From an uncultured Eubacteriales bacterium (lineage in GTDB: Bacteria; Bacillota; Clostridia; Christensenellales; Borkfalkiaceae): a stretch of 14,517 nt of DNA. Where the stretch lies: contig URMT01000038.1 of NCBI GenBank assembly GCA_900549005.1, positions 1 to 14,517 of the forward strand, in the 5' to 3' direction. This document shows, in pieces, positions 1 to 5,370 of this stretch. Position numbers and translations under genes: made by a program. The notes under the pieces were generated by a model, which did not search any database, was not told where the DNA came from, and saw only the letters and a list, made by a program, of their open reading frames with translations. How positions within the stretch are numbered: position 1 is the first letter of the stretch; each line of letters begins with the position of its first letter.

Positions 1-8
1 TTAACATA

Positions 9-49
9 AAAAAGTCGGTGCGGCGCCAAAAGCGCCGCACCGACTTTTT
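9..49. terminator. Strong intrinsic terminator, probably of the small minus-strand gene
   Basis: A perfect 18-bp inverted repeat (9-26 with 32-49) surrounds the 5-base loop CAAAA. It begins with a run of A and ends with a run of T, so it can act on both strands. It lies about 30 bp past the stop of the minus-strand gene at 81-353 and probably ends that transcript; it may also stop readthrough from the left. Confidence 0.85.
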
Positions 50-80
50 CAACTTTTTCAATAAACTTTACAGCCTGCGC

Positions 81-353
81 TTACACCGCGTCGGCCTCTT
101 TGAAGAAGCGCTCGCGCTCCCTGCGGTTGAGTCCCGCCATCTCTTTCAGCTCGCGCATAAGCCTTTCCAAGCGCATTGCCGCCGCAACAAATTTATCCTC
201 TTCCGAAAGCTTTTCGGTATAATTTTTGCGCACGGCCTCGCCGTCCGCCCCCTTAATCTGTACGGCTTCGCCGCGAAGATAGATGCTCTCCTCGCCGCTG
301 TGGTTCTCCCTTATCCTCATTTTCTGCCTGTCTACGTATGAAAAGAATGTCAT
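81..353 (-). CDS. Small charged protein of unknown function (90 aa)
   Basis: The ATG at 353 is preceded by a good ribosome binding site (GGAGG, 8 bases upstream), and the gene is closed by a strong terminator at 9-49, so I take it as real. The 90-residue product has no signal peptide or membrane segment. Residues 45-90 are rich in Lys, Arg and Glu and probably form a long helix (RLERLMRELKEM, then NRRERERFF). I recognise no family. It diverges from the WYL regulator gene at 588, and the 234 bp between the two starts hold a symmetrical operator-like site, so it may be a target of that regulator. That link is inference. Confidence 0.65.
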   Translation of the reverse strand: MTFFSYVDRQKMRIRENHSGEESIYLRGEAVQIKGADGEAVRKNYTEKLSEEDKFVAAAMRLERLMRELKEMAGLNRRERERFFKEADAV

Positions 354-401
354 TTTACGTTCCTCCGTTGCTGTTTACGCCACTCATTCTACATATAATA
401 C

Positions 402-430
402 TTGACATATATTGTCATATATGATAAAAT
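402..430 (+). promoter_or_regulatory. Sigma-A promoter with overlapping palindromic operator
   Basis: TTGACA (402-407), a 17-bp spacer and TAAAAT (425-430) make a near-consensus promoter reading towards the WYL gene, with an expected start near 437. The inverted repeat TGACA-TATAT-TGTCA (403-417) overlaps the -35 box, and a second palindrome, TCATATATGA (415-424), shares a half site and fills the spacer. Three half sites at regular spacing over core promoter elements suggest a repressor site. The WYL protein encoded downstream is the natural candidate (autoregulation), and the divergent gene at 81-353 could share the site. Confidence 0.7.
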
Positions 431-587
431 TTTTTTAATAATTTCAAAATTTTTGTGCAAACCGACGAAAGTGTGCCCGTTTACCCGAACGGGATGCAAA
501 AGCTCGTACGGCTTGCCCGTGTGGCATATGTATATTGTCCCGCGGCGGCGAATATTCCGCATAAAAGACATTTTTTGAGGAACGTAT

Positions 588-1508
588 ATGAAATACCAGA
601 TAATGATTAAAATTCTTATGCTTCTTTTGTCGCGCAGGAAGCTGAGCGCGCGCGAAATTGCCGAAAGATACGAAATTTCTATGCGCAGCGTATTCCGCTA
701 CATTGAGGAGCTGATTGTTTCGGGCATACCGATAGACGTTGCACGCGGACGGTACGGCGGAATTTCGATTGCGGATACCTTCCGCCTGCCCGCAGGTTAC
801 TTCACCAGGGAGGAATATTCGGCCGCGGTCAACGCCCTTACCGCTATGAGCTCGCAGGTGAACGACGGGGCAATTTTGACCGCGCTCGAAAAGCTGCAAA
901 GGCAGGTAAAGAACGAAAACGTTGGTTCGGCGGTGAGCGGCAACATAATCGTCGACAGCGGCACGTGGGGCGACACAAAGAAGTTTGCCGACAAGATGGC
1001 CGTGTGCGAGCGCGCCGTGAACGAGTGCCTTTGCCTGGACATCGACTACATATCCCGTTCGGGCGAGCACAGCCGAAGGGTTATCGACCCGCACGTGCTG
1101 ATTTTCAAGCAGAACATATGGTATGTTTACGCCTTCTGCCACACCAAGCAGGACTTCCGCACGTTCAAGATAGGCAGAATAAAGAGCGCGAGCTTTACGG
1201 GCAAGTCGTTTGAAAAGAGAAAGATTTCGCGCGAAGATATTCCGCTGAATTTCAGATACCGCGCAGACGAGCTGACCGACGTGCGGCTGGAAATCGATAA
1301 GGACAAGCTGCCCGACGTTGAGGAATGGATTGGCATAGACAACGTAGAGCCTCGCGGCAACAGGTTTATCGCCGAAGTCAGCGTGCCCGACGACGAAGGG
1401 CTGGTAAGCAAGATTTTAAGTTTCGGAGGCGGAGTAAAGGTGCTCTCCCCCTCCGCCCTGCGCGAAAGGGTAATTTCCGCCGCCCGCGCGGTTATTGACA
1501 GCATTTAA
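588..1508 (+). CDS. WYL-domain transcriptional regulator (HTH-WYL)
   Basis: The 306-residue protein has the YafY-like layout. An N-terminal winged helix-turn-helix spans about 5-60 (SAREIAERYEISMRSVFRYIE holds the recognition helix, then a wing rich in Gly and Arg). A linker follows, then a WYL domain at about 145-215, where the name motif is WYV (178-180) followed by DFRTFKIGRI. A C-terminal WCX-like extension runs to the end. Such proteins bind DNA and sense small ligands or nucleic acids through the WYL pocket. The ATG at 588 has GAGG seven bases upstream. The leader from the predicted start near 437 is about 150 nt, unusually long, with a hairpin at 476-493 and an overlapping 38-codon frame from 494 to 610. 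It diverges from the gene at 81-353. The ligand cannot be told from sequence. Confidence 0.88.
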   Translation: MKYQIMIKILMLLLSRRKLSAREIAERYEISMRSVFRYIEELIVSGIPIDVARGRYGGISIADTFRLPAGYFTREEYSAAVNALTAMSSQVNDGAILTALEKLQRQVKNENVGSAVSGNIIVDSGTWGDTKKFADKMAVCERAVNECLCLDIDYISRSGEHSRRVIDPHVLIFKQNIWYVYAFCHTKQDFRTFKIGRIKSASFTGKSFEKRKISREDIPLNFRYRADELTDVRLEIDKDKLPDVEEWIGIDNVEPRGNRFIAEVSVPDDEGLVSKILSFGGGVKVLSPSALRERVISAARAVIDSI

Positions 1509-1546
1509 AAATTTTATGCGGCCTTGCGAAAGGTCACGCAAGCATA

Positions 1547-1585
1547 AAAGTGCGGCGGCGCTTTGTCAGAGCGCCGCCGCACTTT
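1547..1585 (+). terminator. Intrinsic terminator of the WYL regulator gene
   Basis: A 16-bp perfect stem (1547-1562 with 1570-1585), GC-rich in the centre with A/T ends and a 7-base loop, lies about 40 bp after the stop codon. A second hairpin with TTATGC and CTTGCG arms precedes it at about 1513-1547. The T run is short, so efficiency is uncertain. Confidence 0.7.
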
Positions 1586-1673
1586 AAATTCAGATAAAAT
1601 ATATTTGGTTGTGCCGCAACAGGGCAGAGATATATAATATTTTTGCATAGCCGCCGCTGCCGATTTGTTTTGA

Positions 1674-1702
1674 TTGACAACGCCGCCCGCATTTGCTAAA
1701 AT
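1674..1702 (+). promoter_or_regulatory. Sigma-A-like promoter upstream of the tRNA-Ser region
   Basis: TTGACA (1674-1679), exactly 17 bp, then TAAAAT (1697-1702) gives a start near 1709. No sound protein gene follows on this strand before the tRNA at 2181, and I see no comparable promoter directly upstream of that tRNA. The promoter may therefore make a long tRNA precursor of about 560 nt covering the repeats, or may belong to the decayed ORF that starts near 1712. Confidence 0.55.
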
Positions 1703-1711
1703 ATAAAGGCT

Positions 1712-1888
1712 TTGAACAAAAAAGACTTATAAAATCACGCCGAAAAATGGAAAGACGAACAAAACAATTTTATAAACAGCGTATATCCGCTGTTTATGTT
1801 TTGCGAGATGAGCGAGGGCAAATGTCCCAGCCCGAGCGGTGACCGAATACGGCGGCCAAACGCAAAACGCCGTATGAGAAGAATTTAG
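1712..1888 (+). pseudogene. Decayed short ORF of unknown origin
   Basis: A single frame opens at a TTG (1712), meets TAA at 1730-1732, and then continues without a stop to TAG at 1886-1888. The segment after the stop reads plausibly as protein (NHAEKWKDEQNNFIN, then SVYPLFMFCEM, then a basic tail ending RRPNAKRRMRRI). In-frame ATGs lie at 1796 and 1808, but neither has a good ribosome binding site. The frame contains a perfect 10-bp hairpin (1772-1797), and its end overlaps the first base pairs of repeat copy 1. I do not recognise the protein. It may be a gene relic or a chance frame in a structured repeat. Confidence 0.3.
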
Positions 1889-1980
1889 TTCAACCGTTAA
1901 GCCATTTTACGACAAAAACAACCTCACGGAAAAATATTTTGCGAAGCAAAACATTTTTCGTGAATTTATTTGGAGAGATG
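1881..1980 (+). repeat. Direct repeat, copy 1, ending in the tRNA-Ser 5' end
   Basis: The segment matches 2083-2190. The first 54 bases are identical, followed by scattered substitutions and an indel just before the tRNA start. A hairpin at 1925-1962 (arms beginning CACG and ending CGTG, around TTTTGC-GAA-GCAAAA) is kept in both copies although the loop differs (GAA here, CTC in copy 2). It ends with GGAGAGATG (1972-1980), the first nine bases of tRNA-Ser, after which the sequence diverges completely. Confidence 0.85.
1972..1980 (+). pseudogene. Truncated 5' end of tRNA-Ser
   Basis: GGAGAGATG equals tRNA-Ser positions 1-9 and sits at the same place relative to the repeated upstream segment. 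Ten bases later a palindromic element begins (1991). The rest of the tRNA is missing here. This looks like the remnant of a duplicated tRNA gene; a break inside the duplicated unit at this point would look the same. Confidence 0.5.
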
Positions 1981-1990
1981 TAGAAGCGGA

Positions 1991-2025
1991 CTGCCGTTTC
2001 CGTGCATAGCACGGAGCCTCGGCAG
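1991..2025. repeat. Palindromic repeat element, copy A
   Basis: The arms CTGCCGTTTCC (1991-2001) and GGAGCCTCGGCAG (2013-2025) enclose GTGC-ATA-GCAC. Read on the minus strand the element is CTGCCGAGGCTCC, a variable apex, then GGAAACGGCAG. These are the same arms, base for base, as in the element at 12554-12582, which has a different apex. Both fold with a CTGCCG/CGGCAG base stem, an AGGC/AA internal loop and a TCC/GGA upper stem. This is a REP-like interspersed element with a conserved stem and free loop. A further hairpin (GCCCGC/GCGGGC, 2034-2050) follows. Confidence 0.75.
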
Positions 2026-2082
2026 AGCTATAAGCCCGCAAGCGGCGGGCGTAAAATATTAACACCGAAAAATGGCAAGGTT

Positions 2083-2180
2083 GAATTTAGTTCAACCGTT
2101 AAGCCATTTTACGACAAAAACAACCTCACGGAAAAAGATTTTGCCTCGCAAAATATTTTTCGTGAACTTAATTTAATCTT

Positions 2181-2190
<10 letters not shown>
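2083..2190 (+). repeat. Direct repeat, copy 2, leading into the intact tRNA-Ser
   Basis: This is the second copy of 1881-1980, offset by 202 bp at its left end, and it continues into the functional tRNA. The conserved hairpin is at 2127-2164. In this copy the left end also takes part in a larger structure, with arms AAAATGGC/GCCATTTT and GGTTGAA/TTCAACC between 2069 and 2110, for which copy 1 lacks the left arm. The frame over 2002-2217 is open by chance and runs into the tRNA, so I do not call it a gene. Confidence 0.85.
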
Positions 2191-2268
<78 letters not shown>

Positions 2269-2270
2269 GT

Positions 2271-2310
2271 AAGAACCTAAATCGAACCCTCGGTTTAGGT
2301 TCTTTTTCTT
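2271..2310 (+). terminator. Intrinsic terminator of tRNA-Ser
   Basis: AAGAACCTAAA (2271-2281) pairs with TTTAGGTTCTT (2294-2304). A T-G pair and CGA/TCG extend the stem to about 15 bp with the tetraloop ACCC, and a T run follows (2300-2310 with one C). It starts two bases after the encoded CCA. Confidence 0.92.
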
Positions 2311-2397
2311 TATGCTTTTCCGCTTTTATTATTGCATATAACGTCGTCAAACCGCCTATATCGGCTTGTAGCCGTTTGTATTGATATTTGGTCAATC

Positions 2398-2585
2398 GCA
2401 TACAAGCGGACGGTATATGCCGCGAAAGCCGCTTGATGTGAGAAAGGCGTATGGTAGGCTATTTGCCAACAGCAAACAAAAAGCCCCTTGGGGCGTTTGG
2501 TCTTGGCTCTTTGCCTAAATACCATACGCCGCAGAGGCTCGCGTCAAGCGGAACGTGGAATAAATAGTCCGCGTATTAAATACGC
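2398..2585. other. Rod-shaped imperfect inverted repeat, possible structured RNA
   Basis: The left and right arms pair along nearly the whole element: ATAC/GTAT (2400-2403, 2573-2576), GCGGAC/GTCCGC (2406-2411, 2567-2572), an 8x8 loop, CCGCG/CGTGG (2420-2424, 2554-2558), 14 pairs CCGCTTGATGTGAG/CTCGCGTCAAGCGG (2429-2442, 2538-2551), GGCGTATGGTA/TACCATACGCC (2446-2456, 2520-2530), GGC/GCC, GCCAA/TTGGC, CAAAC/GTTTG, and an apical GCCCC/GGGGC. Several pairs are G-U, which suggests an RNA fold. The right edge is the palindrome GCGTATT-A-AATACGC (2571-2585). On the minus strand a TATAAT lies just upstream (2586-2591), without a clear -35. The overall shape recalls 6S RNA, but I do not see its signature sequences. 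It may instead be a mobile-element remnant, since it adjoins a tRNA and replaces the end of the reductase gene at 2544-3320. Confidence 0.5.
2478..2494 (-). terminator. Possible minus-strand terminator inside the rod element
   Basis: Read on the minus strand, GCCCCAAGGGGC is followed by TTTTTG. The stem is short (4-5 bp), but the U run is well placed to end transcription from the truncated reductase gene. It doubles as the tip of the larger hairpin. Confidence 0.4.
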
Positions 2586-3320
2586 ATTATAAGTTGAAAG
2601 TCTATCTTTCTCGGCTCTTGCGGCAATGTGCTCGGGATTTTTTGAACCGGGAATCACCACGTTTCCGCTCTGCACGTGCCAACGCAATATTACCTGCGCG
2701 TTTGTCTTATTGTACTTTGCGGCCAGGCGCGAAAATACCTCTTCGTTCACCAGCTTTTTATCGCCGTGACCCAAGGGATACCACGCCATAAGTTTTATGC
2801 CGTGAGGGAACAGATATTTTTTTAGCTCCGTCTGCGGATAGTAAGGGTGCGCCTCTACCTGCAAAATCTGGGGCACTACCTTGCAGCCCTCAATCACCTG
2901 CCCCGCGAGCTCTTCGGGGAAGTTCGAAAGGCCGAGCGCGCGCACTTTGCCCACGGCATATGCCCGTTCCATTGCCCTGTAAGCCGCCATAAAGTTGCCA
3001 ACGGGCTGGTGGAGAATCAGCAGGTCGATATAGTCGGTATTCAACCTCTTCAAAGTGTCGGATATGGCCTTTTCGGCGTTCTCGTACTCAGAAGGCCACA
3101 GCTTTGTTACGAGGAATATATCTTCGCGCTTTACGCCGCTCCTCTTGATTCCCCTGCCCACGCCGCGTTCGTTCATATAGGCGTTGGCGGTATCTATCAG
3201 TTTGTAGCCGCATTTAAGCGCGGAATATGTTGCGTCCTCCGCCTCCTTCGGCGAAAGAAGAAAGGTTCCCAGCCCCAGAGCGGGCATTTTTACTCCGTTG
3301 TTCAAAACAAAATATTCCAT
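2544..3320 (-). CDS. Aldo-keto reductase with a lost C-terminus
   Basis: This is an NADPH-dependent carbonyl reductase of the AKR5-like group. I start it at the ATG at 3320 (MEYFVLNNGVKMPALGLGTF), which has GGGAGG seven bases upstream. The longer frame from 3395 runs through a hairpin and adds no family sequence. The catalytic tetrad is Asp43 and Tyr48 (LIDTANAY), Lys73 (VTKLWP) and His104 (LILHQP), and the phosphate-binding IPGSKNPEHI is present near 222-231. The family then continues with about 30 residues containing IFDF.L; here an unrelated tail of about 26 residues (AARAEKDRL to the stop) replaces them. In another frame KIDFQL appears just after this point, so a frameshift and then truncation by the rod element are likely. 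Activity is doubtful. It lies downstream of a flavodoxin remnant and a second broken reductase gene. Confidence 0.85.
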   Translation of the reverse strand: MEYFVLNNGVKMPALGLGTFLLSPKEAEDATYSALKCGYKLIDTANAYMNERGVGRGIKRSGVKREDIFLVTKLWPSEYENAEKAISDTLKRLNTDYIDLLILHQPVGNFMAAYRAMERAYAVGKVRALGLSNFPEELAGQVIEGCKVVPQILQVEAHPYYPQTELKKYLFPHGIKLMAWYPLGHGDKKLVNEEVFSRLAAKYNKTNAQVILRWHVQSGNVVIPGSKNPEHIAARAEKDRLSTYNAYLIRGLFIPRSA

Positions 3321-3351
3321 ATAAAAACCTCCCTGAATTAAGCAGGAATAA

Positions 3352-3383
3352 GCAGGCCGCCCCGCCTTTGCGGCGCGGCCTGC
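3352..3383. terminator. GC-rich hairpin between the two reductase genes
   Basis: GCAGGCCGC pairs with GCGGCCTGC (3352-3360, 3375-3383), with an inner CCGC-CTTT-GCGG. It has no T run on the minus strand, so it may be an attenuator or processing hairpin rather than a full terminator. It lies between the flavodoxin remnant's stop and the reductase start at 3320. Confidence 0.45.
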
Positions 3384-3406
3384 GGGCAGATACACCCTTT
3401 TGAAAA

Positions 3407-3553
3407 TCAGACTATGCCTGTGCTTTCAAGCCAGTCGCGCACGGTACTTTCGGATGCGCGCGAGCTGAACCTTTGCCCTTCAAGCCAATTGCCCGTGCCC
3501 GCCATTTCGGCAAGCAGCTCGCCGCTTTGACCCAGCCCCGAGCTTGACGAAGT
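3407..3553 (-). pseudogene. C-terminal remnant of a flavodoxin
   Basis: In a frame different from that of the reductase at 3480-4166, the minus strand encodes about 48 residues ending at TGA (3409-3407): CTSSSSGLGQSGELL, then GNWLEGQRFSSRASES, then VRDWLESTGIV. This matches the C-terminal third of short-chain flavodoxins: the S/G-rich FMN loop before the last strand, the WLEG.RF strand and the final V..WL helix. The N-terminal two thirds, including the phosphate loop, are missing. The remnant begins where reductase homology stops, so a deletion appears to have fused the two genes out of frame. Confidence 0.7.
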
Positions 3554-4166
3554 GCAGAGCGGCAATCTTTTCAAGCACGGGGTCGGTGAAGAGGCCTCCC
3601 CTTCCTTCGCCGAAGGGCGCCCACGCCTCGTGAACCACGCCGTACTTATTCATCCATTCGTGCGCGGCCTTCTGCTGGTTGTGCGGGTGCGTTTCAACCT
3701 GGTTGACCATAGGCTTTATGCGCGAAAACGAACAGATGTCCACAAGCCTGTCGGGGTTGAAGTTCGAAACGCCTATCGCGCGCAGCTTGCCCTCGGCATA
3801 CAGCTCCTCCAAGGCGCGCCACGCGCCGTAATAGTCGGCAAACGGCTGGTGCAGCAAAACGAGGTCGATATAATCGAGCTGCAATTTGCGCATAGATTCG
3901 ATAACCGACTTCCTGCACTCCTCATATCCGTAGTGCTCTATCCACACCTTAGTGGTTATAAAAAGTTCCTCGCGCGGGATGCCCGATTTTTTTATGGCGT
4001 TGCCCACTTCCTCTTCGTTGAAGTAAGACTGCGCCGTGTCTATGTGGCGGTAGCCGACTTTGAGCGCGTCTGAAACGCACCTTTCGCATTCGTCCTTTGT
4101 AACCTGATAAACTCCGTATCCGAGCCGGGGCATCTTTACCCCGTTGGAAAGAGTTACGTACTCCAT
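3480..4166 (-). CDS. Aldo-keto reductase, truncated by deletion (pseudogene-like)
   Basis: The start ATG at 4166 has AAAGGAGGAAG upstream. The 228-residue frame has the AKR tetrad: Asp43 and Tyr48 (HIDTAQSY), Lys73 (TTKVW) and His106 (LLHQP). The barrel continues to about residue 205 (DPVLEKIAALH). The rest (FVKLGAGSKRR to the stop at 3480) is flavodoxin-coding DNA read out of frame, so the last strands, the helix carrying the coenzyme phosphate-binding motif and the substrate loop, about 70 residues in all, are gone. The protein is unlikely to bind NADPH normally. A TAAAAT -10-like box lies at 4200-4205 with a poor -35. It is divergent from the coat genes at 4381. Confidence 0.85.
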   Translation of the reverse strand: MEYVTLSNGVKMPRLGYGVYQVTKDECERCVSDALKVGYRHIDTAQSYFNEEEVGNAIKKSGIPREELFITTKVWIEHYGYEECRKSVIESMRKLQLDYIDLVLLHQPFADYYGAWRALEELYAEGKLRAIGVSNFNPDRLVDICSFSRIKPMVNQVETHPHNQQKAAHEWMNKYGVVHEAWAPFGEGRGGLFTDPVLEKIAALHFVKLGAGSKRRAACRNGGHGQLA

Positions 4167-4380
4167 AAAAAACTTCCTCCTTTTTTTGTTTGCAGGCATA
4201 TTTTACCACGCCGCTTTATGCAAAGGAATAGCCGTTTGGTTTATTGCATCAACTTAAAGTTTATGCCAGGAACAAGAAAATGCGGCGCGCACCGCCCGCA
4301 CCGCAAAATGACGGCATACGGATAAAGCGGGCGTATAAAAACGCGCTGGCGTGGCAAAAACTTTTGCGGAGGTGTTTTAT

Positions 4381-4569
4381 ATGGCAGATTCTATCACCGC
4401 AAAAGAACTTACAATGCTTTCGCAGGCCCTGACGACGGAGGGGCTGATTTGCAAGAAAGCGAGAATGTATTCCAACACGCTTACAGACCCTGCGCTTGCC
4501 GACTGTATGGCCTGCATAGCAGACGCGCACGAAAAGCGCTACAACGCGCTTTTGAAACAACTTGGCTGA
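4381..4569 (+). CDS. Small CotF-like spore coat protein (62 aa)
   Basis: The start ATG at 4381 (MADSITAKELTML) has GCGGAGGTG eight bases upstream; the in-frame ATG at 4351 lacks a site. The product is two helices joined by TLTDPALAD, the pattern of the short coat F-type proteins often found beside full CotF proteins (conserved E..L..K...Y, D..L......A..H...Y..L). It probably forms a half bundle and sits in the spore coat. The downstream gene at 4583 is 13 bp away with its own strong site, so the two are co-expressed. A CATACGGATA motif at 4315-4324 resembles a mother-cell sigma -10 box, but no matching -35 is clear. Confidence 0.75.
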   Translation: MADSITAKELTMLSQALTTEGLICKKARMYSNTLTDPALADCMACIADAHEKRYNALLKQLG

Positions 4570-4582
4570 AAAGGAGGAAAAT

Positions 4583-4894
4583 ATGAAACTTACAAAGAGT
4601 GACACAAGCCTTTGCGAAAAGGACGCATTGCAGGATATGCTCGACAGCGAAAAGGCGCTGATGAGCCTTTATACCACCGCGCTGTACGAGGGCGACGGCA
4701 AGAACGTGAGAAAGAGCTTTACAGACAATCTTTTGGGCGTGGCTGAAAACCAGTATACGCTGTACCAGCAGATGAGCGCGCGCGGGTACTATGAAGCCGC
4801 GCCCGCAAAGAAGGATATGATAGACCAGGCCAACGATATGTTCAAAAAACAGCAGAAGGCGCTCAAAAGCAAAACCGCAGGCACAAATAGCTGA
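4583..4894 (+). CDS. Spore coat protein, CotF family (103 aa)
   Basis: The ATG at 4583 has AAAGGAGGAAA just upstream. The 103-residue protein has the coat F pattern: a first helix pair (LQDMLDSEKALMSLYTTAL), then VRKSFTDNLLGVAENQYTLY and QQMSARGYYEAAPAKKD, where the family has a conserved L.Q.....M...G.Y segment. It follows the smaller CotF-like gene in a two-gene operon closed by the terminator at 4942-4986. Its role is structural, in the outer layers of the spore, and it shows that the organism is, or descends from, a spore former. Confidence 0.85.
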   Translation: MKLTKSDTSLCEKDALQDMLDSEKALMSLYTTALYEGDGKNVRKSFTDNLLGVAENQYTLYQQMSARGYYEAAPAKKDMIDQANDMFKKQQKALKSKTAGTNS

Positions 4895-4941
4895 TTGCCG
4901 CGGCAATATGCCGCAATTATTGAAGAATTTTGTAAAGTAAC

Positions 4942-4986
4942 GGGCGTGGCGGACGAAAAAATTTTCGTCCGCCACGCCCCATTTTT
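4942..4986. terminator. Bidirectional terminator between converging genes
   Basis: A perfect 18-bp repeat (4942-4959 with 4962-4979) with a tiny A/T tip is followed by CATTTTTA. It separates the coat genes (plus) from the end of the minus-strand cluster at 5009. The stem contains A and T runs on both sides of the tip, as does the terminator at 14495-14517. Confidence 0.88.
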
Positions 4987-5008
4987 ATAAACATTTTAAA
5001 TTTTTCCG

Positions 5009-5319
5009 TCACAAATTTTTTGGTATGTAGTAATACACCATAAAAAACGGCGCAAGCAGAAGCGGCAGTATTGCAACGAGTATCCACAAAGAATACGCAA
5101 AAAAGCCGAAGCGCGAATACAGTCCTTCCGCACGGGCGCGCATCCAGGCATCCGCCGCAACATATGCGGGAATTGCAGAAAAGCCCCATACTGTAAAAAT
5201 CACCGTACCCGCGATTTTTGCGGGATAGAATGGCTGTCGAGAAAGCACAGACCGAGGCAAAGGCCGCCAAAAAGAAGCGACAGGCAGAAGACAAGAATTT
5301 TAACTTTGACGCCGTTCAT
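5009..5319 (-). pseudogene. Small three-helix membrane protein, frameshifted
   Basis: An ATG at 5319 with a GGGGGAGGGG-type site starts MNGVKVKILVFCLSLLFGG, a clear first membrane helix, but this frame stops at about 5200. The -1 frame takes over at the A5 run (plus 5215-5219) and gives AGTVIFTVWGFSAIPAYVAA, a linker, and FGFFAYSLWILVAILPLLL, ending PFFMVYYYIPKNL at 5009. Joined, this is 103 residues with three membrane helices (about 7-27, 36-56, 77-98). One extra A, -1 slippage on CAA-AAA, or polymerase slippage would restore it; a sequencing error is also possible. It is the last gene of the minus-strand cluster, 51 bp after the HEAT-like gene. I recognise no family. Confidence 0.7.
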
Positions 5320-5370
5320 ATTGCTTACCCCTCCCCCTTAAAAACGCAGTATTTGCGGCATATTGTGCGG

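Noticed and set aside
389..571. 60-aa minus-strand frame in the WYL leader
   Set aside because: There is no ribosome binding site before its ATG, and it covers the promoter and operator of the plus-strand gene. A chance frame is the simpler explanation.
2446..2530. Integron attC site within the rod element
   Set aside because: The imperfect palindrome looks attC-like, but the required RYYYAAC/GTTRRRY core boxes are not at the ends, and there is no integrase or cassette array.
2398..2585. 6S RNA as a firm call
   Set aside because: The rod shape fits loosely, but I cannot see the conserved central-bubble sequence and the promoter lacks a -35. I keep it as an unknown structured element.
3321..3395. 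N-terminal extension of the first reductase (from 3395)
   Set aside because: It crosses a GC-rich hairpin and lacks a ribosome binding site, whereas the ATG at 3320 has GGGAGG and the family's normal N-terminus.
4244..4432. 62-aa plus-strand frame before the coat genes
   Set aside because: It has no ribosome binding site, overlaps the start of the first CotF-like gene in another frame and shows no recognisable features.
4917..5294. 125-aa minus-strand frame over the small membrane gene
   Set aside because: It runs through the bidirectional terminator at 4942-4986 and is out of frame with the hydrophobic segments of the real gene, apart from its shared region.
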